From CAYGZQ01 sp964354375 [NCBI: uncultured Planctomycetota bacterium] (GTDB taxonomy: Bacteria > JAJVIF01 > JAPKYR01): a stretch of 23,894 nucleotides of DNA. The notes under the pieces are model-generated. The model was not told where the DNA came from, made no database searches, and was given only the letters and a program-made list of their open reading frames with translations. This document shows, one piece after another, positions 15,111-22,302 of this stretch. The position numbers and the translations under genes were made by a program. The stretch covers positions 2,580 to 26,473 of the forward strand of contig CAYGZQ010000004.1 of NCBI GenBank assembly GCA_964354375.1. The letters run 5' to 3'. The first letter of the stretch is position 1. Every line of letters starts with the position of its first letter.

Positions 15111-15159
15111 GGTGGCGCCTGCAAACGAGTCCTCGAGTTTGTAGGCGTTTCACATTATT
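15111..15159 (+). repeat. divergent REP-like hairpin with compensatory stem changes
   Basis: A 49-bp relative that keeps the GGTGGC start and the CAnATTATT end. Its stem is CGCCTGCAAAC / GTTTGTAGGCG. Against the canonical stem, three base pairs are changed on both sides (T-A to G-C, C-G to T-A, G-C to A-T) and one becomes a G-T wobble. The loop loses one G on each side. This is the pattern expected if the hairpin, not the sequence, is conserved. Confidence 0.85.
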
Positions 15160-15184
15160 CTTCCTTCAAGACGAGGTACTTAGG

Positions 15185-15235
15185 AATAATGTGAGACTCC
15201 CACAAGCTCCTAAGACTCCGCTTGTGGGAGCCGCC
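15185..15235 (-). repeat. REP-like hairpin repeat, last copy
   Basis: Minus-strand 51-bp copy with the TCTTAG loop and a GCCGCC end instead of GCCACC. It lies 35 bp from the 3' end of the COG2403 GTPase gene. The rest of the 15046-15270 gap is filled by the two other repeats and short linkers. Confidence 0.9.
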
Positions 15236-15270
15236 GATCGCCGTGACAGATTGTGGAAGTTCCTCTGCGA

Positions 15271-16590
15271 TCAGCCGAATCTCTCCTCGATTATCTCTTT
15301 CAGACCCGGTTTGCTGGTGACCTCGAGGCTGTAGTTGACCCGCACGCTCGGTTTGTCGATCTTGACGATCCGTCTCAGGTCGATCGGGGTGCCGATCACA
15401 ACGACATCGCAGTCGACCGCGTTGATCGTGTCCTGAAGGTCCTTCACCTGCTGATCCGAGTAGCCCATCGCGGGGAGGAGCGCCCCGATTCCCGGATATT
15501 CCCTGAACGTGTCCTTCAGAGTCCCCTTCAGGAACGGCCTCGGGTCGACAAGCTCCTTCGCGCCCGAAGCTATCGCCGCCACCGTGCCCGCTCCTATCTT
15601 CATCCCGCCGTGAGTGCACGTGGGACCGTCCTCCACAACGAGCGCTCTCTTTCCCCTGATCATCTCGGGATGCTCGGCGACCGCCGGCGAGTTCGCGTAC
15701 ACGACGGTCGCCTTCGGATTGTATTGCTTCGCATTGGCCTCGATGATCTTCACGTTCGCGGGATCGGCCGTGTCCATCTTGTTGAAAAGAATGACATCCG
15801 CGTTGACGAAATTGTCCTTTCCAGGGTAGTACTTGAGCTCATGCCCCGGACGGTGCGGGTCGACGACGGTGATCCAGAGGTCCGGCTTGTAGAAGGGCGT
15901 ATCGTTGTTGCCCCCGTCCCACAAAATCACGTCAGCTTCCTTCTCCGCTTCCCTGATGATCGCGTGGAAATCGACACCCGCGAAAACCACCGTGTGATTC
16001 ACGATGTGAGGCTCGTACTCCTCCATCTCCTCGATCGTGCATTCGTTCTTCTTCAGGTCCTCGATCGTCGCGAACCTCTGCACCGCCTGCTTCGCGAGAT
16101 CGCCGTACGGCATCGGGTGACGTATCGCCACGACCTTCTTCCCCATCCCGATGAGGATGTCCCTCACACGACGGGTGGTCTGGCTTTTTCCCGACCCCGT
16201 GCGCACCGCGCACACGGCTATGACCGGTTTCGACGACGGGATCATCGTCTCCTGGAAGGTGGCGGTACGGAACGATGCGCCCGCGCCCTCGCATCGCTTC
16301 CCGATCGCGTCTAAGTAGTCGAAGCTGACGTCGGAGTATGCAAACACGCATTCCTCGACCCCGTATTCCCTGATAAGCTCCTCGAGTTGGTCCTCGTCCC
16401 TGATCGGAATGCCTTTGGGATATCCCTCCCCCGCCAGAGCCGGCGGATAGACCCTGTCCTCAATCCAGGGGATCTGCGTCGCGGTGAACGCAACCACCTC
16501 GTATTTGTCCCGCTTGCCTCGGTACACGCAATTGAACGTGTGAAAATCCTTCCCTGCCGCTCCGAGGATCAGTACTTTCTTAGCCGCCAT
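15271..16590 (-). CDS. COG2403 P-loop GTPase, cyclic 2,3-diphosphoglycerate synthetase-like
   Basis: A 439-residue protein with an N-terminal Rossmann-like segment (KKVLILGAAGKDFHTFN, 4-20), an extended P-loop AVCAVRTGSGKSQTTR (125-140), the HPMPYGDL stretch (158-165), WDGGNND (224-230), DPHRPGHELKYYPG (244-257) and an NKMD G4-like motif (270-273). This family is annotated either as predicted GTPase or as cyclic 2,3-diphosphoglycerate synthetase, an archaeal thermolyte enzyme; the true activity in bacteria is unknown. The frame extends to 16758, but the ATG at 16590 has a perfect AAGGAGG (16597-16603) six bases upstream and begins with the family N-terminus. Relatives may co-occur with carbamate kinase and carbamoyltransferase genes, which here lie 8 kb away, so a functional link is only a guess. 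Confidence 0.82.
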   Translation of the reverse strand: MAAKKVLILGAAGKDFHTFNCVYRGKRDKYEVVAFTATQIPWIEDRVYPPALAGEGYPKGIPIRDEDQLEELIREYGVEECVFAYSDVSFDYLDAIGKRCEGAGASFRTATFQETMIPSSKPVIAVCAVRTGSGKSQTTRRVRDILIGMGKKVVAIRHPMPYGDLAKQAVQRFATIEDLKKNECTIEEMEEYEPHIVNHTVVFAGVDFHAIIREAEKEADVILWDGGNNDTPFYKPDLWITVVDPHRPGHELKYYPGKDNFVNADVILFNKMDTADPANVKIIEANAKQYNPKATVVYANSPAVAEHPEMIRGKRALVVEDGPTCTHGGMKIGAGTVAAIASGAKELVDPRPFLKGTLKDTFREYPGIGALLPAMGYSDQQVKDLQDTINAVDCDVVVIGTPIDLRRIVKIDKPSVRVNYSLEVTSKPGLKEIIEERFG

Positions 16591-16656
16591 GAGGCGCCTC
16601 CTTAGGGGTTGATAAGGAGGGGTCGTTATTCCCGGGCATGCAGAAGGCCGACCGGT

Positions 16657-16690
16657 GACTCGACGGCAGGACACCCGACCGCTTCGAGTC
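16657..16690 (-). promoter_or_regulatory. hairpin in the COG2403 gene leader
   Basis: GACTCGA (16657-16663) and TCGAGTC (16684-16690) are perfect complements, with a further CGG/CCG match inside. The hairpin would sit at the 5' end of a ~100-nt leader, which is long for this window. It is a candidate regulatory structure; no riboswitch class is recognised. Confidence 0.35.
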
Positions 16691-16698
16691 AAGCGGGG

Positions 16699-16727
16699 AG
16701 TGTAACGAAACCGGCTGATCTTGGCAA
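16699..16727 (-). promoter_or_regulatory. promoter for the COG2403 GTPase gene
   Basis: Minus-strand TTGCCA (16722-16727), a 17-bp spacer, then TACACT (16699-16704). The expected start near 16692 gives a leader of about 100 nt. Confidence 0.5.
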
Positions 16728-16761
16728 GCGCCAGGGCAGCGGGAGAAAAATCCCGCACTTA

Positions 16762-16792
16762 TTGACACATCCCCCCCCCGGTATGTTATAAT
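16762..16792 (+). promoter_or_regulatory. consensus promoter with C9 tract in its spacer
   Basis: TTGACA (16762-16767) and TATAAT (16787-16792) are both perfect, with TGT before the -10 making an extended -10 as well. The spacer is 19 bp and contains nine consecutive C (16771-16779). A slipping homopolymer here would change the spacer around the 17-bp optimum, as known for phase-variable Neisseria promoters such as opc and porA. It drives the lipoprotein gene at 16859. Confidence 0.75.
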
Positions 16793-16858
16793 GTGATTAA
16801 CGTGGTCGGATAAGGCTGCCGTTGAGTGTGGTGAGGGCGCGGGAAGGAGGGTTCCTCG

Positions 16859-18049
16859 ATGTCTCGTCTGATTCTTCCTGTCATCGTCATGGTGATGCTG
16901 GTCGGGTGTGCTCGCGGGTCGGGAACGCCGGTCGCGCCGAGCGCTGAAAATGCGCCTCCTCCGGAAGCGAGTCACATGGCTGCGATCAGCGACGGCCCCC
17001 ATCAGCTCTGGGGACAATGGATGTTCTATTTCAATGCAGCGCATGATCGGGTGGATGCGATCCCGCTTCGCACAGGGCGATTCCACCTGAACTCGCTCAA
17101 GTTCCTCGAGGAATACTGCTCGGATTGTCTGAAAATCATCAGTCTCAAGAAGAACTGGGACGGGACTTACGACCTCACGGTGAGGATCTCGCATCCGTTC
17201 AAGGGGCACCTCGAGTACACGGCCTTCGATGTCAAAGGAATTCTTATGTTCAACGGTTCCTACGAATACCCGAGCGTGTTCAGTGATTGGCCGCCTTACC
17301 CGGAACCGTACAGGATATCCTGGCGTGTGTACGGCGACGCGGAGCTCTTGAACCCCGACGGATGGACGCTGCGGTGGAGCCCGTCGTGGGAATCCGAAAG
17401 CAAACTCCCCATTTTCAATTACTGGCCGGGGAAATATTCGATGGGAGTTCCGACAGCGAATCTGAATGGGTTCAAGAATTTCTACACACATGAGCAGAGG
17501 CACATGTTCACGACCGACGGGCTTGTGCAGCGCACGTATACGATATCGCTGCCTGCGGGTCAGCCCGTGATTGCCGGGTATGCTGTCGAGGCCTGCTGGG
17601 CGCCGCCGACGAAGACGCCGGTCACCGACCCTCTCAACGATTTCCCCGTCTCCGCGAATCAGCCGGAGCCGTACCTGTTCAACCTGATTCTGAACAACAA
17701 CATGACGATAACCGAGTCGCCGTGCTGCGGGGGGGATTTTCAGGATTGCAGCAGGACGAGAGTCGAGTGTGCGCGATGGGACGGTGTGGACCCGGGAATG
17801 GGAGGGAACACGTATTTGTACCTTATCCGGCCCCATCCCTACACTGAGTACATTGGGATCGGCCCCCTGTTCAAGTGTTCGCCAGCGCTCGACGATGTCT
17901 ACTATGCGGCAATAGGATACAGCACGCTCCATAACGGTAACGGCGTCTATCGAAAGCTGGTAAGGTACATTGAACAGACAACAACATCGCCGATAGGAAA
18001 GAATGAGGTCCTTGATGTCTATGACTTTGTTATCGATATAGACCAATAA
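16859..18049 (+). CDS. lipoprotein of unknown function
   Basis: Not recognised as a characterised family. The 396-residue protein has a lipoprotein signal (MSRLILPVIVMVMLVGC, lipobox LVGC, Cys 17) and a Gly/Ser/Pro linker. The mature part is rich in aromatic residues and predicted beta-strands, including ISHPFKGHLEYTAFDVKGIL, a motif type I associate with exported proteins of uncultured bacteria. It has about seven cysteines, including CSDC and CCGGDFQDC, which could form disulfides. AAGGAGG at 16844-16850 is eight bases before the ATG. It is followed after 18 bp by a second lipoprotein gene, so the two are probably one transcript. Expression may vary through the poly-C promoter. Confidence 0.85.
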   Translation: MSRLILPVIVMVMLVGCARGSGTPVAPSAENAPPPEASHMAAISDGPHQLWGQWMFYFNAAHDRVDAIPLRTGRFHLNSLKFLEEYCSDCLKIISLKKNWDGTYDLTVRISHPFKGHLEYTAFDVKGILMFNGSYEYPSVFSDWPPYPEPYRISWRVYGDAELLNPDGWTLRWSPSWESESKLPIFNYWPGKYSMGVPTANLNGFKNFYTHEQRHMFTTDGLVQRTYTISLPAGQPVIAGYAVEACWAPPTKTPVTDPLNDFPVSANQPEPYLFNLILNNNMTITESPCCGGDFQDCSRTRVECARWDGVDPGMGGNTYLYLIRPHPYTEYIGIGPLFKCSPALDDVYYAAIGYSTLHNGNGVYRKLVRYIEQTTTSPIGKNEVLDVYDFVIDIDQ

Positions 18050-18067
18050 CAGTAATTGGAGGGAAAC

Positions 18068-18523
18068 ATGTCTCACAGAGTAATGCAATGTGTCGTGTTC
18101 GTTGTACTGTTTACTATCGCAGGATGCAGACACAGTGTGAGTCCTGTGCTTCCGTCGGATCGTGCGAGGGGGCTGGAATCGTGGACTAGCCCCCTCTCTC
18201 TCTATACGGCCGAGGTCGACGTTGACAGGTTCTGGGATGTGGACCTCGCAACCGTGGTTCCCTGAATCTGCCGAATTAATCTTGATGTTCCCGTTAGCGA
18301 TCCACTGAAGGTGCTGAATGCTGAGAACATCAACTTCACTACGCTCGGCGAATGGATTCCGTATCAGTATCTGCAGATCAATCCCGGTCTTTCGAGCTCG
18401 GTCGTCGTGAGGGAGGATCACGGCTACTGGGCAGGCTTCTGCGACAGAGTCGATCGCAACGACAATGATCCGCTCAAGTTGCCCAAAATGCCTTATGTCG
18501 CCTTCGGCCGCTCAAACGGCTGA
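18068..18523 (+). pseudogene. small lipoprotein gene interrupted by an in-frame TGA
   Basis: The first 65 codons encode a lipoprotein signal (MSHRVMQCVVFVVLFTIAGC, lipobox IAGC) and a short mature segment ending DLATVVP. A TGA at 18263-18265 then stops it, but the same frame stays open for 85 more codons to 18523 (reading INLDVPVSDPLKVLNAEN and so on). A tight hairpin (18526-18545) follows the second stop, as expected after a real gene end. The simplest view is a nonsense mutation of a 151-residue lipoprotein. A truncated but functional 65-residue lipoprotein is possible. GGAGGG at 18058-18063 is the ribosome site. No function is recognised. Confidence 0.65.
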
Positions 18524-18525
18524 TA

Positions 18526-18545
18526 GGGCTTTTCCATAAGAGCCC
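18526..18545 (+). terminator. hairpin after the lipoprotein genes
   Basis: GGGCTTTT / AAGAGCCC, 8 bp with one wobble and a CCAT loop, beginning two bases after the stop at 18523. There is no T-tract, so it is either a weak terminator or a 3'-end stabilising hairpin. Confidence 0.4.
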
Positions 18546-18598
18546 AGACGCAGCACCGGCACGCCCGGCCATTCCGGAAGCTCAGTAACCAACGCATC

Positions 18599-18626
18599 TT
18601 GACACCCTCTCTTGCTCTGTGCTAAT
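18599..18626 (+). promoter_or_regulatory. possible promoter for the Gld-type ABC operon
   Basis: TTGACA (18599-18604), a 16-bp spacer, then GCTAAT (18621-18626). This would leave a leader of about 175 nt. An alternative -10, TAGAAT at 18752-18757, sits closer to the gene but lacks a good -35. Nothing else is visible between 18546 and 18810. Confidence 0.4.
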
Positions 18627-18810
18627 AGGCTCCCCCGTGCCTAGGGACTCTTGCTGCATTTCACCTTTGCGAACCTTTTGCCGCCACATGGTGTCTGTCA
18701 GAGATTAGAGGGCATTTTTGGCTGCGCTTTAGGTGAGGGGCTGAAATGCGGTAGAATCCCTGTCCGTTGACCTGCATGCCAAAGACAAAGCAAGGGAGAC
18801 TGATCCCGCT

Positions 18811-19755
18811 ATGATTCAAGTCAAGAACCTGGTCAAGACCTACGGGGCCACCAGAGCAGTGGACGACATCTCCTTCAAGATCGAAAAAGGCGAGGTGGTG
18901 GGTCTCCTGGGTCCTAACGGTGCCGGGAAGACCACCGCCATGCGCATTCTGACCTGCTACATCGCCGCGGATGACGGGGACGCGACGGTCGGCGGATACA
19001 GCGTGTTGACCCACCCGCTCGAAGTCCGACGGATACTCGGTTATCTCCCGGAATCCGCCCCCCTGTACCAGGACATGAACGTCATCGACTACCTCACGTT
19101 CATCGCCGATATCCACCAGATGGGCGCAGCCAGGGCGGGGCGGATCGACGAGATGGTCGAGGTCTGCGGTCTGAACGAGGTGGTGTACAAGGACATAGGC
19201 GAGTTGTCCAAGGGGTATCGTCAGCGAGTCGGCCTCGCGAGCGCCCTCATCCATGACCCTGCGTATCTTATTCTCGACGAGCCGACCACCGGTCTCGATC
19301 CAAACCAGATCGTTGAAATCAGGAATCTCATTCGCGAGATCGGCCACCAGGAAGACAAGTGCGTCATTCTCTCGACGCACATCCTGCCCGAAGTGGCGGT
19401 GACGTGCGACAGGGCGATTATTATCCATCAGGGGAAGATCATTGCCGAGGGCACAACAGCAGAGTTGACCAGTTTCGCTCGCGGGTCGGATGTGTACCAT
19501 GTCGGCGCGATCGGTAGTCGCCAGAAAATAGAGAAATCTTTCTCCGGCAACCCCCTTATCACCGGCTTCGCTACGGCCGACGGCGGCGACGGAAACGCCC
19601 TGAAGTATCGCCTCACATCGTCGTCCGATCGCGACATCTCCGAGCAGATCTTCGACCTCGCGGTATCCAACGGGTTCAAGCTCACGGAGCTGCATCGCGA
19701 AGTCGCCTCCCTCGAAGATATCTTCCGCACCCTGACAACCACGGAGGTGGACTGA
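18811..19755 (+). CDS. gldA: ABC transporter ATP-binding protein, GldA-like
   Basis: The ATPase of an ABC-2-type system. GPNGAGKT Walker A (34-41), signature LSKGYRQR (132-139), Walker B LILDEP with E157, D-loop TTGLDP and switch His in STHIL (H190) are all present. The Q-loop region reads GYLPES, the usual variant in this family. A C-terminal extension (about 225-314) is typical of GldA/drug-type ATPases. It is the first gene of a four-gene operon with permease, GldG and DUF4340 proteins, the layout known from gliding-associated Gld systems but also widespread in non-gliding bacteria. AGGGAG at 18792-18797 is 13 bases upstream of the ATG, a loose spacing. The gene symbol denotes family resemblance only. 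Confidence 0.9.
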   Translation: MIQVKNLVKTYGATRAVDDISFKIEKGEVVGLLGPNGAGKTTAMRILTCYIAADDGDATVGGYSVLTHPLEVRRILGYLPESAPLYQDMNVIDYLTFIADIHQMGAARAGRIDEMVEVCGLNEVVYKDIGELSKGYRQRVGLASALIHDPAYLILDEPTTGLDPNQIVEIRNLIREIGHQEDKCVILSTHILPEVAVTCDRAIIIHQGKIIAEGTTAELTSFARGSDVYHVGAIGSRQKIEKSFSGNPLITGFATADGGDGNALKYRLTSSSDRDISEQIFDLAVSNGFKLTELHREVASLEDIFRTLTTTEVD

Positions 19756-19756
19756 G

Positions 19757-20494
19757 ATGAAGCGTGTGGCGCCTGTCTTCTCCCGCGAACTGTCCCAGTA
19801 CTTCAACACTCCGCTGGGGTACATCTACATTGTCGTTTTTCTCCTCGTTACCGGTTTCTTTTTCTTCGAGATGTTCAAGTTCTTCCTCGGCGGCCAGGCA
19901 AACGTGCGCAACCTGTTCATGCTTCTTCCCTGGGTTTACCTTTTCTTCGTGCCTGCCATCAGCATGAGGCTCCTCGCCGAGGACAAGAAAGTCGGCACAG
20001 TCGAGGTCCTCATGACCCTTCCCTTGAGGGACTGGGAAGTGGTTCTGTCGAAATATCTCGCGGCATTCATTTTTCTTACGCTGTCGCTGCTTCTGACATT
20101 CCCCATAGTCATCGTGGTCGCCCGAGCTGCGGCGACCGGGGTGACTTTGGACTATGGCCCGATCTTCGGCGGCTATTTGTCCGCCATCCTGATGGGAGCC
20201 GCGTTCCTGGCTGTGGGGATTTTCTTCTCAAGCCTGACCGACAACCAGATTGTCGCGTTCATCCTTTCCGTCGTCACCATGGCTATCCTCCTGTTCATAG
20301 GCCTCCCGAACATCGTTTCGTACTTCCCGCCTTTCCTGCAGCGTTTCGCGTCCAGCATCAGCCTGGTCAGCCACTTTTACTCGGTCGAGCGCGGAGTGAT
20401 CGACTCCCGCGACATGCTCTACTACGCTTCCGTCGTGTTCCTCTTCGTTTACCTCACGATCCGCAGCGTCGAGAGCCGCAAGTGGAGAGCATGA
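19757..20494 (+). CDS. gldF: ABC-2 type permease, GldF-like
   Basis: A 245-residue inner-membrane permease with six hydrophobic segments. It starts with the family's MKRVAPVFSRELSQYFNTPLGYIY, where the Glu/Leu and SPxG-like turn of ABC-2 permeases is evident. The EDKKVGTVEVLMTLPL segment (about 74-89) is the cytoplasmic coupling region shared by GldF and related export permeases. The ATG lies one base after the ATPase stop, with GGAGG at 19743-19747, so translation is coupled. It should pair with the upstream ATPase; the substrate is unknown. Confidence 0.88.
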   Translation: MKRVAPVFSRELSQYFNTPLGYIYIVVFLLVTGFFFFEMFKFFLGGQANVRNLFMLLPWVYLFFVPAISMRLLAEDKKVGTVEVLMTLPLRDWEVVLSKYLAAFIFLTLSLLLTFPIVIVVARAAATGVTLDYGPIFGGYLSAILMGAAFLAVGIFFSSLTDNQIVAFILSVVTMAILLFIGLPNIVSYFPPFLQRFASSISLVSHFYSVERGVIDSRDMLYYASVVFLFVYLTIRSVESRKWRA

Positions 20495-20508
20495 GGAGGT
20501 AATCACAG

Positions 20509-22254
20509 ATGCGCAAAGCAGCACAGATATCGCAGACAACCCTTGAGATCATCATCGTCATCGGTATAGTCATTACGCTCAACATCCTGGGCCAGTTCTA
20601 CTACACCAGAGCGGACCTCACAGAGGATGAGCAATACACCCTCCGCAAGTCCTCACGGGACCTTGTCGCGAACCTCAAGGACCTTGTCTACATCAAGGCT
20701 TACGTCTCCCCCAACTTGCCGACCGAGGCCCAGCCCGCTCTGGACAAGTTGAAGGACCTGCTCGAGGAATATCGTGCAGCCGCCTCCTCCAAGCTCGTAA
20801 TCCAGTACATCAATCCCGGCGACCTCACCGAGGAGGAGAAAACGGGCCTTCAACAGAAGGGGATCACCGAGCGCACTTACACAATCACCGGCTCCAACGC
20901 CTACGCCGAGAGAGCAGCGTATTTCGATCTCGAAATCAAATATCTCGACAAGTTCGAGGTGATCCCTGCAGTCCCCGACAAGGACAACCTGGAATATGAG
21001 ATCACCTCGTCGATCCTTAAGGTCCTGAGCGAGAAGACTCCGACGATCGGCTTCCTGACCGGCCACGGCGAGTTGCCCACCGCAGATGCCCTCACGAAAC
21101 TGACCGAGCCCCTCAAGAAGCTCTACGCCATCGAGGACGTCGACCTGAAGGACGGGCAGCCCGTTCCCGACAATGTGGACGTGCTCGTCATCGCTCAGCC
21201 GACCCAGGCGTTCACTGAGAGACATCGCTATGTCATCGACCAGTTCCTCATGCGCGGCGGCAAGCTGGTCGTGATGGCATACGGTATTCAGATGGACCAG
21301 ATGGGCGAGCAGGCCACCTACACCCCCGTCCCGCTCGAGGGCCTCCTTGGAGCGTATGGAGTCAAGATCAAGAACGACCTGGTCGCGGATCCGGATTTAA
21401 GCCTGCTTCTTCCTTTGCAGGCGCAGGGCGGGATGACCATTGTCAAATACGGCCTCTTTCCCTTCGTTTTTTCCGGGGCCGGCGGTTTCCCCTCGGGGAG
21501 CCCCGCTACGCGCGGTGTCGGCGCCGTCGCGTTCCCCTACGTGAGCTCCATCGAGATTGACTACGGTAGGGTCCCACCGGATCCCAATCCCGAAGACGAT
21601 GTGGACAACGTCCTGGAACTCATGAAGACAAGCGTGAAATCCTATTCGTATCCTGCACCTGTGGACCTTGCCCCTCAGCAGGATTTCAAGGCCATGGCGA
21701 CCGATCCCAAGAAGCAGCTTGTCGCCGTTCAGTTGAACGGGGTGTTCACCTCGGCATTCAAAGACAGAGCCGTCCCACCGTTCGACCCGGCTCCAGATGC
21801 ACCGGAAGGCGCGGTCCCCAGGCCGGACATTGCGCCGATGACCTCCTCAAGCCCCGAGACTTCGCTTGTCGTTATCGGCAACGGCAGCTTTGTGGAGGAC
21901 GGGTTCCTCCAATTCCTGGACAGGTTCACACCCCTGAACCAGTTCCGTCCGTCCAATGAGATCTTCATGACGAATCTCATCGAGTCCCTTACCCTCGGCG
22001 AGACGCTTATCGGCATCCGATCAAGGGCAATCACTCCCAGGCCTCTCAAACCCGAAACCGAACTCAAGCCCAGCCAGAAGAACGGCCTGAAGTTCTGGGG
22101 CTATTTCTTCCTTCCCTGTCTCGTCGCGGTAATAGGCATTACGCGGTTCTACCTGAAGGTTCAGAGAAAACATCTTCTCGCCGCGATTCACATGAGCTCT
22201 CAGACCCCCAGGAAAGAGCGCATCGAACCGGACGAGGAGAAACGGGAAGACTGA
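20509..22254 (+). CDS. gldG: GldG-like ABC-associated protein
   Basis: A 581-residue membrane-anchored protein of the ABC-type uncharacterised transport (GldG) family. An N-terminal membrane segment (about 10-30) is followed by the characteristic R-ADLTEDEQYTLRKSS stretch (34-48), a large periplasmic domain including IGFLTGHGE (about 180-188) and a GATase-like segment DVLVIAQP / GGKLVVMAYG (222-265). A C-terminal membrane helix follows (about 525-545) with a basic tail. AGGAGGT at 20494-20500 overlaps the end of the permease gene. The role is unknown; it is thought to work with the ABC permease. The acronym reflects homology and does not imply gliding. Confidence 0.88.
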   Translation: MRKAAQISQTTLEIIIVIGIVITLNILGQFYYTRADLTEDEQYTLRKSSRDLVANLKDLVYIKAYVSPNLPTEAQPALDKLKDLLEEYRAAASSKLVIQYINPGDLTEEEKTGLQQKGITERTYTITGSNAYAERAAYFDLEIKYLDKFEVIPAVPDKDNLEYEITSSILKVLSEKTPTIGFLTGHGELPTADALTKLTEPLKKLYAIEDVDLKDGQPVPDNVDVLVIAQPTQAFTERHRYVIDQFLMRGGKLVVMAYGIQMDQMGEQATYTPVPLEGLLGAYGVKIKNDLVADPDLSLLLPLQAQGGMTIVKYGLFPFVFSGAGGFPSGSPATRGVGAVAFPYVSSIEIDYGRVPPDPNPEDDVDNVLELMKTSVKSYSYPAPVDLAPQQDFKAMATDPKKQLVAVQLNGVFTSAFKDRAVPPFDPAPDAPEGAVPRPDIAPMTSSSPETSLVVIGNGSFVEDGFLQFLDRFTPLNQFRPSNEIFMTNLIESLTLGETLIGIRSRAITPRPLKPETELKPSQKNGLKFWGYFFLPCLVAVIGITRFYLKVQRKHLLAAIHMSSQTPRKERIEPDEEKRED

Positions 22255-22302
22255 TTCCGATTGACGCCATGTGAAACCGTTACTGGTGGGATGTGATGAA
22301 AA

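Larger units (their letters stand above)
14215..15235. mobile_element. REP/RAYT unit (REPtron-like)
   Basis: Three plus-orientation hairpin repeats lie upstream of a Y1 transposase gene and two minus-orientation copies lie downstream, with one divergent copy between them. The whole is bounded by inverted copies of the same element, as expected for REP-associated tyrosine transposases that act on REP hairpins. I saw no target-site duplication and no accessory gene. Confidence 0.75.

Noticed and set aside
18263-18265. TGA as selenocysteine codon
   Set aside because: I see no convincing SECIS-like stem-loop right after the TGA, and a small lipoprotein is not a known selenoprotein type. A nonsense mutation is simpler.
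16580-18421. Long minus-strand reading frame of 613 codons
   Set aside because: It is antisense to the lipoprotein genes, which have signal peptides, ribosome sites and a promoter. The antisense product is Arg/His-rich with no recognisable domain.
18661-19824. Minus-strand reading frame of 387 codons
   Set aside because: It is antisense to the ABC ATPase gene, which has every ABC motif.
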